From Lachnospiraceae bacterium (GTDB taxonomy: Bacteria; Bacillota; Clostridia; Lachnospirales; Lachnospiraceae): 34,445 nt of DNA. The stretch covers positions 1 to 34,445 of the forward strand of contig JAIDPH010000282.1 of assembly GCA_029062885.1 (NCBI GenBank), read 5' to 3'. The translations under genes were made by a program, and so were the position numbers. Below the pieces are notes generated by a model, which did not search any database, was not told the origin of the DNA, and was given only the letters and a program-made list of their open reading frames with translations. Below, piece by piece: positions 1 through 7,924 of the stretch (position 1 is its first letter; every line of letters begins with the position of its first letter).

Positions 1-88
1 CATAGAAGTCATAAAAGTAAATAAAAATAAATTTTACAAATTTTTAATAAGATTTATGAGTTGGTTTATTTTTATTGAACGATAGACG

Positions 89-97
89 TGATATAAT
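89..97 (+). promoter_or_regulatory. Extended -10 promoter for the two-component operon
   Basis: TG at 89-90, one base, then a perfect TATAAT at 92-97, which is an extended -10 element. The -35 region about 17 bp upstream is only T-rich, as is common for extended -10 promoters. It lies 51 bp before the TTG start of the kinase. Confidence 0.5.
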
Positions 98-148
98 AAA
101 CGCAAGCTCAGCAGCATGAGCTGCAAAGAAAAGATAGGAGGAATTCGC

Positions 149-1624
149 TTGAAGTTCAAAACCCGATTGCTTATTACTTCAATTTTAATTATTGTAGTAC
201 CGCTTTTGCTGACGGCAATCGCTTTTATGGGGATTGGCATTTATATGGCGAATTCAGGCTCGGAGTTTGAGGGCTCCGGACAGAATTATACTTCTTTTGC
301 TTATACATTGGAAAATTATAATAAGATGACGGAAGAAATCATTCTGGATGTAAAAGAGCAGATTAAAGAGGATTCTTCCAGAATAGAGGATACTGAATAT
401 CTTAGTGAAATTAATAAGAGGCTGGCGAGCCTGCCTTCGTACATCTTAGTCAGAAAAAACGGGAATATTTATTATACCGGAAATGATAAAGCGGCGGAGA
501 AGATTTTCGCTAAACTGCCGGAGTACGGAAGCGATATGCCGGATATGGCAAGAGGCTATTATTATCACGATATGCGTAAATTGGTTAAACAGCTTGATTT
601 TACCTTTTCTGACGGAAACGAGGGAAGTTTTTTTATCATAACAAGGGTAAGCACCATGATTTCTCAAAAAATGCTGGTAGATATGATATTGGCATTTGTC
701 CTGATTTTGATTTTTACCAGTATGTTTTTGACACAGTGGCTGCAGAAGGGCGTATTTACACCGGTAAATCAGTTAAATACCGCAATGCAGAATATAGCTG
801 AAGGAAATCTGGAATATCGTCTTGAGAGTAACGGAAAAGGTGAAATAGGAGAACTGTACAGGAATTATGAAGACATGAGACTCCGGCTGAAAGAGTCCAC
901 GGATGAGAAATTCGAGCAGGAAAAGCAGAACAGGGAACTTATAAGCAATATTTCCCATGATCTTAAAACCCCGATTACCGCTGTTAAAGGATATGTGGAA
1001 GGCATCATGGACGGTGTAGCCGATACGCCTGAAAAAATGGATAAGTATATAAAGACTATATATAATAAGGCAAATGACATGGATAGGTTGATAAATGAGC
1101 TTACTATTTATTCCGGTATAGACAACAACAGGATTCCTTATGATTTTCACCGCATCAACGTAGCGGAATATTTTGGAGACTGCGTGGAAGAAGTCGGACT
1201 GGATTTGGAATCCAAGAATATTCAACTGAACTATGAAGATCTGGTATCGCCCGACACGCAGATAATTGCCGATCCGGAGCAGCTGAAGCGGGTCATCAAT
1301 AATATTATCAGTAACAGCGTAAAATATTTGGGTACGGAAAAGGGAGTAATTGATATCCGTATTCTGGATGAGGTGGATTCTATACGTGTTGAGATAGAAG
1401 ATAATGGAAAAGGCATTTCAGCAAAGGATTTACCAAATATTTTCGAGCGCTTCTATCGGACGGACGCGTCCAGAAATTCATCACAGGGAGGCAGCGGTAT
1501 AGGGCTTTCAATTGTCAAAAAAATTATTGAAGATCATGGCGGTTATATATGGGCTACCAGTAAAGAGATGGAAGGGACATGCCTGCATTTTGTAATCAGG
1601 AAATATAAGGCGCCGGAACAATAA
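149..1624 (+). CDS. Sensor histidine kinase with HAMP domain
   Basis: Membrane histidine kinase that autophosphorylates and passes phosphate to the regulator encoded 22 bp downstream. The TTG start at 149 is chosen over the upstream ATG at 116 because a perfect AGGAGG (136-141) sits 7 bp before TTG and because the protein then opens with a normal basic stretch and a membrane helix (about residues 6-33). An extracytoplasmic sensor region follows (about 34-173), then a second helix (174-197), a HAMP linker, and HisKA with the SHDLKTP box (phospho-acceptor His270). The ATPase domain has an N box (NNIISNSVKYL, about 384), a G1 box (EDNGKGI, about 416), an F box (FERFYR) and a G2 box (GGSGIGLS, about 446). 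All catalytic boxes look intact, at 491 residues. The signal sensed cannot be told from sequence. Confidence 0.93.
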   Translation: MKFKTRLLITSILIIVVPLLLTAIAFMGIGIYMANSGSEFEGSGQNYTSFAYTLENYNKMTEEIILDVKEQIKEDSSRIEDTEYLSEINKRLASLPSYILVRKNGNIYYTGNDKAAEKIFAKLPEYGSDMPDMARGYYYHDMRKLVKQLDFTFSDGNEGSFFIITRVSTMISQKMLVDMILAFVLILIFTSMFLTQWLQKGVFTPVNQLNTAMQNIAEGNLEYRLESNGKGEIGELYRNYEDMRLRLKESTDEKFEQEKQNRELISNISHDLKTPITAVKGYVEGIMDGVADTPEKMDKYIKTIYNKANDMDRLINELTIYSGIDNNRIPYDFHRINVAEYFGDCVEEVGLDLESKNIQLNYEDLVSPDTQIIADPEQLKRVINNIISNSVKYLGTEKGVIDIRILDEVDSIRVEIEDNGKGISAKDLPNIFERFYRTDASRNSSQGGSGIGLSIVKKIIEDHGGYIWATSKEMEGTCLHFVIRKYKAPEQ

Positions 1625-1646
1625 GAAGAAAGGAGTACTATATAAT

Positions 1647-2336
1647 ATGAGCAGAATTTTGATTATTGAAGATGAGGAAGCAATTGCGGATTTGGAGAAA
1701 GACTATCTGGAACTTAGCGATTTTGAAGTAATAATTGAAAATACAGGGGATGCCGGACTTGCAAAAGCGTTGTCGGAAGAATTCGACTTAATAATTCTGG
1801 ATCTCATGCTGCCGGGGATGGATGGATTTGAGGTATGTAAGAACATCAGGGAAGAGAAGAACATACCTATTATTATGGTATCTGCTAAAAAAGATGATAT
1901 TGACAAAATCAGAGGTTTGGGATTGGGTGCGGACGACTATATGACCAAGCCCTTCAGCCCCTCTGAACTGGTGGCGAGAGTCAAGGCGCATATGTCGCGG
2001 TATGACAGACTGGTAGGAAGTACTCAGAAGATTAATGACATGGTTGAAATCAGGGGTTTGAAAATAGATAAAACGGCAAGAAGAGTATATCTGAATGGTG
2101 AGGAAAAAATTTTTACAACGAAGGAATTTGACCTTCTTACCTTTTTGGCAGAGAATCCCAATCATGTATACACGAAAGAAGAACTATTCCGGGAAATATG
2201 GGATATGGATTCTATAGGGGATATCGCGACCGTGACAGTGCATATTAAGAAGATTCGGGAGAAAATAGAATTCGACACTACTAAACCGCAGTATATTGAA
2301 ACTATCTGGGGCGTAGGGTACCGGTTTAAAATTTGA
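1647..2336 (+). CDS. OmpR/PhoB-family response regulator
   Basis: DNA-binding response regulator, the partner of the adjacent kinase. The receiver domain (1-120) has the acidic pocket E8-D9, phospho-acceptor Asp52 in LDLMLPG, and the Lys of the TKPF motif. The winged-helix DNA-binding domain (about 130-229) has the typical TKEFDLL and the C-terminal IWGVGYRF motif. At 229 residues it is full length. AGGAG at 1631 precedes the ATG. The kinase-then-regulator order with a 22-bp gap points to one transcript. Target genes are unknown; the neighbouring permease may be one, but no binding repeat was identified. Confidence 0.95.
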   Translation: MSRILIIEDEEAIADLEKDYLELSDFEVIIENTGDAGLAKALSEEFDLIILDLMLPGMDGFEVCKNIREEKNIPIIMVSAKKDDIDKIRGLGLGADDYMTKPFSPSELVARVKAHMSRYDRLVGSTQKINDMVEIRGLKIDKTARRVYLNGEEKIFTTKEFDLLTFLAENPNHVYTKEELFREIWDMDSIGDIATVTVHIKKIREKIEFDTTKPQYIETIWGVGYRFKI

Positions 2337-2423
2337 AAATATATTAAAAAGATTTCGTTATAAATTTTTCATATATCTCTCATACTAATACAATAAAAAT
2401 ATGGTGAACATGGGAGAAAAAAT

Positions 2424-3497
2424 ATGAGTGACTGGAGCAATGAGATATATTCCGTTATATTTGAAAAGAATAGACTGGTCAGGTTCGGAACGGTAACCTT
2501 ACTGGTTTATCTTTTTTTTCGATTTATTTTTCCGTTGATTGCGCCATTTTTTCTTGCATTCATATTGATTACATTATTTTACCCCATGCTGCAGCATATT
2601 CAGAAGAGAATTCCGATGAAGAAGAAGTTTCTTGCAGTTGGAGTGCTGCTTCTTATTTTATCATTTATATCTGTTGTCTTCTGGGTGCTTGGGTACAATA
2701 GCAGCGGACAGCTGGACGGACTTACGGATTTTGTTGAGGAGGCATATGATAAAATACAGATTTTTCTTCATCAGTGCTGCTATAGTCTGGATGGTAAATT
2801 TGGCTGGAATGGATATGAAATAGAGAATTTTTTTGTAGAAAAAATGACTGTAATAATGGAAAACGTTCAGGTACAGGTGATTCCGAGGATGATTTCGTCA
2901 TCTTATACATGCTTTAAGGGGTTGTTTAGCGTCGTGGCGTTTCTTTTTATTACATTGATTGCGGCGATTTTAATGGAAAAAGACTATAATTCTTTTATTG
3001 AATGGCTTAAAACCTCAGAAGACACATTTTTCATATGGAAAACAGTGGAGGGTGTTCTGGACTATATTATTACATTTATTAAAGCACAGGGAATTATAAT
3101 GCTTATTATAATAGTGACATGCAGCTCCGTCTTATGGGCTGCGGGAATCTCCGGAAGCATATTTTGGGGAATTCTTGCGGGTTGTCTTGATGTATTGCCT
3201 TTTATCGGTACGGGGATTGTTTTAGTACCGATAGCCATATGGCAGCTGTTAAATGGCTATTATGTGGCGGCGGCAGTTTGTCTGGCACTTTATATAGCGT
3301 GTATTTTCATTAGGGAATTCCTGGAGCCGAAGTTAATAGGGGAAAGGCTTGGGATTGCGCCGGTACTGATGATGCTTGGGCTTTATGCAGGGATTAAGCT
3401 ATTTGGAGTTGCAGGAATTATCGAAGGCCCTCTGGCATTAATTGTTATATATCAGCTGCTAAAGGAAAGTGATTATTGCCGTCGGACACAGTCGTGA
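2424..3497 (+). CDS. AI-2E/YtvI-family membrane permease
   Basis: Polytopic membrane protein of the AI-2E transporter family (UPF0118). It has paired hydrophobic helices at the N-terminus (about residues 18-50 and 70-90), a central soluble segment, and a conserved C-terminal half of several helices with the family signatures GCLDVLPFIGTG and FLEPKLIGERLGI. In spore-formers the closest described relative is the sporulation protein YtvI. AI-2 transport itself is shown for only some members, and others move Na+ or are uncharacterised, so no substrate is claimed. GGAG precedes the ATG by a normal distance. It stands 87 bp after the regulator and may be co-transcribed with it. Confidence 0.82.
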   Translation: MSDWSNEIYSVIFEKNRLVRFGTVTLLVYLFFRFIFPLIAPFFLAFILITLFYPMLQHIQKRIPMKKKFLAVGVLLLILSFISVVFWVLGYNSSGQLDGLTDFVEEAYDKIQIFLHQCCYSLDGKFGWNGYEIENFFVEKMTVIMENVQVQVIPRMISSSYTCFKGLFSVVAFLFITLIAAILMEKDYNSFIEWLKTSEDTFFIWKTVEGVLDYIITFIKAQGIIMLIIIVTCSSVLWAAGISGSIFWGILAGCLDVLPFIGTGIVLVPIAIWQLLNGYYVAAAVCLALYIACIFIREFLEPKLIGERLGIAPVLMMLGLYAGIKLFGVAGIIEGPLALIVIYQLLKESDYCRRTQS

Positions 3498-3508
3498 ATT
3501 TAATTGGT

Positions 3509-3537
3509 TTGACGAAATGGTGCATACATTTTATAAT
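3509..3537 (+). promoter_or_regulatory. Sigma-A promoter TTGACG-17-TATAAT
   Basis: TTGACG at 3509-3514 and TATAAT at 3532-3537 are separated by exactly 17 bp, a near-consensus vegetative promoter. It is 58 bp ahead of the O-antigen-ligase-like gene and would also serve the small Cys-rich peptide gene behind it. Confidence 0.7.
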
Positions 3538-3595
3538 AACTGCAGAAATAAAAGATGTATGATATCGGAAGCATGCAGTATGCGAAGGATTATTC

Positions 3596-5218
3596 ATGGA
3601 AAAAGTAAAAAAAGGTAATGAACAAAGAAATAGTGTAAGTAATTGGAAAGAGCGTTTGCTGAAGCTCGCCGGTCAGACAGGAAATTATTTTTTAAAAATA
3701 TATTTTCTCATACTTATAGTAGTATATCCCTTTTATATGCAAGATGGCTATAGGGAAATCGGAGCAGTTAAATACTTTTTTTTCCGTAAAATAAGTATTT
3801 TAGTAATTGGGATTATGGCGCCTGTCGTAATAATTATTTTTTTGTGCAGCAGAAAGGCACAAGGGAATAAAAAGAAATTGATTTTGGAGAATTGCAGAAG
3901 ACCGTCGGTTACAGACCTGTTTGCGTATGGATATCTGTTGATAGTTCTTATTTCATATCTGTTTACGGACTTTCGCGGTGAAGCTTTTTGGGGAGCGGAT
4001 GGCTGGTATATGGGCATGGTAAGTCAGATTTTATTCGTTCTCATATATTTTATGTTTTCAAGGTATTTCCGATGGGATAATGATATGTTGTATGTGGTGC
4101 TTGGCAGCTCCGGGCTGGTGTTTTTACTTGGTATTCTTAACAGATATTCTATATATCCAATCCCTATTCAAGTAAAGGCACCGGAGTTTATTTCTACACT
4201 TGGAAATATTAACTGGTTTTGCGGATACTGGTCAGTTTTTGCTCCGCTTGGCATTATGTTTTACTGGAATAGCAGGGATGGTTGGCAGAGATTCGCGGCA
4301 GGTGCGTATGTAGTGATATGCTTTATAACAGGAATGACGCAGGGAAGCAGGAGCGCATATCTTACGCTGATAGGTATTTTTGCTTTATTGTTTTATCTCT
4401 CATTTCAGGAAAATCAGAAAATGTACCGTTTTCTGGAGATATGTGGTTTATTTGCACTATCCGGTCAGATAGCCAGACTGTTACGGTATCTGCCGGGATT
4501 CACTATGAATTACGAAGACGAACTGGGAAGTATATTTACTGATACGGGATTGACCTTATACATAGGAGCGGTTATTCTTGCGCTATACCTGCTGCTGCAT
4601 TATCTGACAGAGCATAAGGGATGTAGAATAAACAGATACAAAATCCTGCGCCGGTGCGTCATGTTCATGATTGCTACGGTTTTATTAGTATATATTTTAC
4701 TGACAATAGTCAATACATATATTCCGGGGAACTTAACAGGACTTGCTGGCAAACAGGCTTTTATATTTAATGATAAATGGGGCAACTCCAGAGGTATTAC
4801 ATGGATATGCGGCTTGCTGGCATATATGGATATGACTCCGATACAGAAACTTGTGGGTGTGGGACCTGATTGTTTTGCGGAATATGTATACGGAATCCCG
4901 GAACTTGCAGAACGTGTCTATATGGCATTCGGTGATTCCAGACTGACAAATGCGCATAACGAATGGATTACGATGCTGGTAAATCTTGGAGCCTTGGGAG
5001 CTATCTGCTATGTTGGAATTTTTGTTTCCGCATTTATACGGTTCCTAAAGAAAGCTCCGGAAAAGACTTTTCTATATTTGTGTGCGGCAAGCGTTTTGGC
5101 TTATATGATACATAATATTGTGAGCTTTCAGCAGGTGCTTAACACCCCGTTTGTCTTTTTGATCATAGGAATCGGGGAAGGAATCTTGAAGAAAAGCCAA
5201 ACGGAAAATGATAAATGA
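3596..5218 (+). CDS. O-antigen ligase / Wzy-type polymerase family membrane protein
   Basis: Large integral membrane protein (540 residues, about 12 predicted helices) of the WaaL/Wzy_C superfamily, which joins or polymerises lipid-linked glycans on the outer face of the membrane. Seen: the conserved GSRSAYL motif around residue 250 in the middle helices, and a long extracytoplasmic loop before the NAHNEW motif (about 452-457), whose His is the catalytic-loop residue of the family. In Gram-positives the role could be teichoic-acid, S-layer or exopolysaccharide glycan ligation or polymerisation. No glycosyltransferases flank it, so the substrate is unknown. GAAGGA precedes the ATG. A strong promoter lies 58 bp upstream. 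Confidence 0.8.
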   Translation: MEKVKKGNEQRNSVSNWKERLLKLAGQTGNYFLKIYFLILIVVYPFYMQDGYREIGAVKYFFFRKISILVIGIMAPVVIIIFLCSRKAQGNKKKLILENCRRPSVTDLFAYGYLLIVLISYLFTDFRGEAFWGADGWYMGMVSQILFVLIYFMFSRYFRWDNDMLYVVLGSSGLVFLLGILNRYSIYPIPIQVKAPEFISTLGNINWFCGYWSVFAPLGIMFYWNSRDGWQRFAAGAYVVICFITGMTQGSRSAYLTLIGIFALLFYLSFQENQKMYRFLEICGLFALSGQIARLLRYLPGFTMNYEDELGSIFTDTGLTLYIGAVILALYLLLHYLTEHKGCRINRYKILRRCVMFMIATVLLVYILLTIVNTYIPGNLTGLAGKQAFIFNDKWGNSRGITWICGLLAYMDMTPIQKLVGVGPDCFAEYVYGIPELAERVYMAFGDSRLTNAHNEWITMLVNLGALGAICYVGIFVSAFIRFLKKAPEKTFLYLCAASVLAYMIHNIVSFQQVLNTPFVFLIIGIGEGILKKSQTENDK

Positions 5219-5232
5219 TAATGGGGGAGCAT

Positions 5233-5361
5233 ATGAGTACAATAGTAGTACTTGCGGTAATAGCGGCAGCTACCGTGATGGCGATTAGGAGTATAGTACG
5301 TAACAGGAAAAACGGTAAGTCGTGTGGCGGCGACTGCGGTCATTGTGATGGATGCAGATGA
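5233..5361 (+). CDS. FeoB-associated Cys-rich membrane peptide
   Basis: Forty-two-residue protein: one N-terminal membrane helix (about residues 3-18), a basic stretch (RNRKNGK), and a Cys-rich tail CGGDCGHCDGC with four Cys. This matches the FeoB-associated Cys-rich family usually encoded beside the ferrous iron transporter FeoB. GGGGGAG (5223-5229) lies just before the ATG. It begins 14 bp after the O-antigen-ligase-like gene, so the two are probably co-transcribed. No feoA or feoB lies in this window, which makes it an orphan. The Cys cluster could bind Fe(II) or another soft metal; this is inferred, not shown. Confidence 0.8.
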   Translation: MSTIVVLAVIAAATVMAIRSIVRNRKNGKSCGGDCGHCDGCR

Positions 5362-5452
5362 TATTTTAAACGGATATAAAAGAATTCAGTAAAAAACACT
5401 GGTAAAAATTCTATTTTTTTTATACAATATCAATATAAGAAACATTTCAAAA

Positions 5453-5480
5453 AGTGATGATAGGACAGACGACCATCACT
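5453..5480. promoter_or_regulatory. Inverted repeat in the ahcY leader
   Basis: AGTGATG (5453-5459) and CATCACT (5474-5480) form a perfect 7-bp inverted repeat with a 14-base centre. The right arm abuts a TATAAT (5480-5485), and the start codon follows at 5532. It could be an operator or an RNA hairpin. No good -35 was found for this -10. Confidence 0.4.
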
Positions 5481-5531
5481 ATAATAAAAATTCGGCTGGC
5501 TTAATGACTATTTTATAAGGAGGAGACTATC

Positions 5532-6779
5532 ATGGGTAGTGAAATCAGAGACATTAACTTAGCCGAATCAGGCAAGCAAAAAATCGAGTGGGTGAAGAGG
5601 AACTGTGACCTGCTCCGCACCTTGGAGGAGGAATTTTCCGAATCAAAACCGTTTGCCGGAAAGAAAGTGGCGCTGTCTGTACATCTGGAGGCAAAAACTG
5701 CTTATTTGTGTCTGGTACTTAAGGCCGGTGGTGCAGAAATGTATGTGACAGGTTCCAATCCGTTGTCTACACAGGATGATGTTGCCGCAGCTTTGGTTAA
5801 GGCTGGACTGGAGGTACATGCATGGTATAATGCAACACCCGAGGAGTATGAAAGGCATATCCGCAGCGTACTGGAGGTAGGTCCGAATATCATCATTGAT
5901 GATGGCGGCGATTTGGTAAATATGGTGCATAAGGAAATGCCACAGCTTATTCCGAACATCATAGGAGGTTGCGAGGAAACTACAACCGGAATCATTCGTC
6001 TGGAAGCGATGAATAAGGCAGGAGAGTTGAAATTCCCGATGGTTCGTGTAAATAATGCGGACTGCAAGCATCTGTTTGATAACAGATACGGTACTGGACA
6101 GTCTGTATGGGATGGTATCAATAGGACAACCAATTTGATAGTGGCTGGAAAGATTGTCGTAGTGGCAGGCTATGGCTGGTGCGGTAAGGGAACGGCGATG
6201 AGGGCTAAAGGCCTTGGCGCAAGAGTCATTGTTACGGAAATTGACCCTATTAAGGCAATCGAGGCTGTTATGGATGGATTTGACGTAATGCCTATGAATG
6301 AAGCAGCTAAAGTCGGTGATTTCTTTGTTACCGTAACAGGTTGTGACGGAGTTATAGATAAAGAAGATTTTGCAGTTATGAAAGAAGGCGCTATTCTTTG
6401 CAATGCAGGACACTTCGACTGTGAAATTGACATGGCATGGCTTAAGAAAAATGCAGTAGAAACGAGAGAACAGAGAAAAAATATTATGGGCTACAAACTT
6501 CCTACCGGACAGTGGATTTTCGTTCTGGCAGAAGGTCGTCTTGTAAATCTGGCAGCAGGAGACGGACATCCGGCGGAAATCATGGATATGAGCTTTGCAA
6601 TTCAGGCGCTTTCTGCAAAGTACTTGGTAGAACACGGAAGTGAATTAAAAGAAAAGTTGATAGATGTTCCTGTAGAGGTTGATAAGGATGTAGCAAAACG
6701 TAAGCTTGCGTTCCTTGGAAAAGAAATTGATGTTCTGACACCGGAACAGGAAAAATATCTGAACAGCTATTCTTTATAA
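5532..6779 (+). CDS. ahcY: Adenosylhomocysteinase (SAH hydrolase)
   Basis: NAD-dependent hydrolase that splits S-adenosylhomocysteine into adenosine and homocysteine, relieving product inhibition of methyltransferases. Catalytic positions of the family are present: His51 in SVHLEAKTA, Asp in DDGGDL, Glu in CEETTTG, Lys179, and Asp183-Asn184 in LFDNRYG. The Rossmann NAD motif is GYGWCGKG from residue 213. The length (415) and the short C-terminus ending LNSYSL, without the Lys/Tyr tail of eukaryotic enzymes, fit the compact bacterial/archaeal (Thermotoga-like) class. AAGGAGGAG precedes the ATG. It stands alone, with no metK, metH or adenosine-salvage gene nearby. Many Firmicutes use Pfs/LuxS instead, so it may matter for the methyl cycle here. 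Confidence 0.95.
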   Translation: MGSEIRDINLAESGKQKIEWVKRNCDLLRTLEEEFSESKPFAGKKVALSVHLEAKTAYLCLVLKAGGAEMYVTGSNPLSTQDDVAAALVKAGLEVHAWYNATPEEYERHIRSVLEVGPNIIIDDGGDLVNMVHKEMPQLIPNIIGGCEETTTGIIRLEAMNKAGELKFPMVRVNNADCKHLFDNRYGTGQSVWDGINRTTNLIVAGKIVVVAGYGWCGKGTAMRAKGLGARVIVTEIDPIKAIEAVMDGFDVMPMNEAAKVGDFFVTVTGCDGVIDKEDFAVMKEGAILCNAGHFDCEIDMAWLKKNAVETREQRKNIMGYKLPTGQWIFVLAEGRLVNLAAGDGHPAEIMDMSFAIQALSAKYLVEHGSELKEKLIDVPVEVDKDVAKRKLAFLGKEIDVLTPEQEKYLNSYSL

Positions 6780-6799
6780 AAGGATAAAAATGCCTGTAA

Positions 6800-6829
6800 A
6801 ATCCCCCGTATATTATGGTACGGGGGATT
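6800..6829 (+). terminator. Strong GC hairpin after ahcY
   Basis: AATCCCCCGTA (6800-6810) and TACGGGGGATT (6819-6829) form a perfect 11-bp stem with an 8-base loop, 21 bases past the stop codon. The sequence after it is not a clear U-tract, so termination may be partial or it may be a 3'-end stabilising hairpin. Confidence 0.65.
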
Positions 6830-6872
6830 CTGTGCAATACATGGGCATGAAATCGACGAAAGGGATAAAGGC

Positions 6873-7913
6873 TTGGAGATGAAAAAAGAACGGGTTTTAT
6901 ATCTTGATTTAATCCGCATCATCTGCTTTTTGATGGTGACAGCGTATCATTTTTCGGTTGCGGCAAGGACGCTTGGCATTAATGCAAACGTGGGATTGTA
7001 TCAAGGGATTGTACATATAGTGTGGGGACCGATTGCAGTATCATGTTTTTTAATGGTATCCGGTGCGTCGTTAATCTATCGCTACGAGGAGACGTTTTCA
7101 TTGAAAGAGTTTTATAAAAAACGATTTCTTGGACTGTATCCGCTGTTTTGGCTTGCGTATCTGTTTGCGTTCCTTGACTTTTTTTATAGGATGAAATCCA
7201 TTCCGGGAGGACCCAAAATTAATTTTTTGTTGTCGATAATTGCGATGGACGGGTATTTTAGCGAATGGATTCCTACATTTTATATGCTGGGAGAGTGGTT
7301 TCTGGGTGCAATCGTGATGCTCTATATTCTGTTTCCACTGTATCGGTTTGTAATGTGCAAGTGTAAATATATTCTGCCCGTTGTGTTTTTTGCGCTGAGC
7401 GTGGTACTGCTTTATCATAATCCGTTTCCGATGATGATTGAAAAAACTCTGATAATGTGCAGCATGTATTTCGTATTAGGTATGCTGCTCGAGATGCTGC
7501 GCAGGAGTCCGAAGCAGCGCGCGGTCAGGATTGGAAGGAAGATTGCGGCGGCGGTCGGCGTCGTGTTCTTTATTGTGGTGTATTCGGTGGAAAAGACCGG
7601 ATACTTATTTAATCCCTATCATGCGATTTTTATGCTGTCGGTGTCGTTCTATCTGATCGTGATGGAGGTGGCGGAGTGGATTAGAACGGAGAAGGTGAGA
7701 AGACTGATAAGTCTTATCGGAAAACATTCATATGCTTATTTTTTATTACACCATGTGTTTTTGTATAAATATCTTCCGAATTTTTCAGGTGCCACGATGG
7801 ATGCTTCCAACACTTTCTTTTTATATTTAAGTTGTGTGGTGTATATTTATGCGCTGGCGGTTGGACTGGACAGGATTTATGCCGCGCTCGTGCGCTCCAT
7901 TAGGAAGGAGTAG
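6873..7913 (+). CDS. Acyltransferase-3 family membrane protein
   Basis: Integral membrane O-acyltransferase of the OafA/acyltransferase-3 type, which transfers acyl groups to extracellular glycans or other acceptors. Seen: about ten hydrophobic helices over 346 residues, the N-terminal LDLIRIICFLMV segment with the family's conserved His in AYHFSVAAR, and the late helix with HSYAYFLLHH. Two starts are possible. TTG at 6873 has AAAGGG 8-9 bp upstream, while ATG at 6879 has a GGAG that is too close. TTG is preferred. The protein differs by two residues either way. It is 11 bp from the ABC exporter, so probably one operon. The acceptor is not evident. Confidence 0.8.
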   Translation: MEMKKERVLYLDLIRIICFLMVTAYHFSVAARTLGINANVGLYQGIVHIVWGPIAVSCFLMVSGASLIYRYEETFSLKEFYKKRFLGLYPLFWLAYLFAFLDFFYRMKSIPGGPKINFLLSIIAMDGYFSEWIPTFYMLGEWFLGAIVMLYILFPLYRFVMCKCKYILPVVFFALSVVLLYHNPFPMMIEKTLIMCSMYFVLGMLLEMLRRSPKQRAVRIGRKIAAAVGVVFFIVVYSVEKTGYLFNPYHAIFMLSVSFYLIVMEVAEWIRTEKVRRLISLIGKHSYAYFLLHHVFLYKYLPNFSGATMDASNTFFLYLSCVVYIYALAVGLDRIYAALVRSIRKE

Positions 7914-7924
7914 GGTTATAAACA

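Noticed and set aside
773-1225. 150-codon minus-strand frame within the histidine kinase gene
   Set aside because: Antisense to intact HisKA motifs, with no recognisable domain. A coding shadow.
2369-2394. Sigma-E-like promoter (TCATAT ... AATACAAT) before the YtvI-like gene
   Set aside because: Tempting because YtvI is sporulation-linked, but the spacing between boxes is shorter than the consensus I know and the -10 has a mismatch at its first base.
5643-6635. 330-codon open frame on the minus strand inside ahcY
   Set aside because: It is wholly antisense to a clear enzyme gene, is Cys/His/Ser/Tyr-rich as expected from reverse reading, and has no family motif. A coding shadow.
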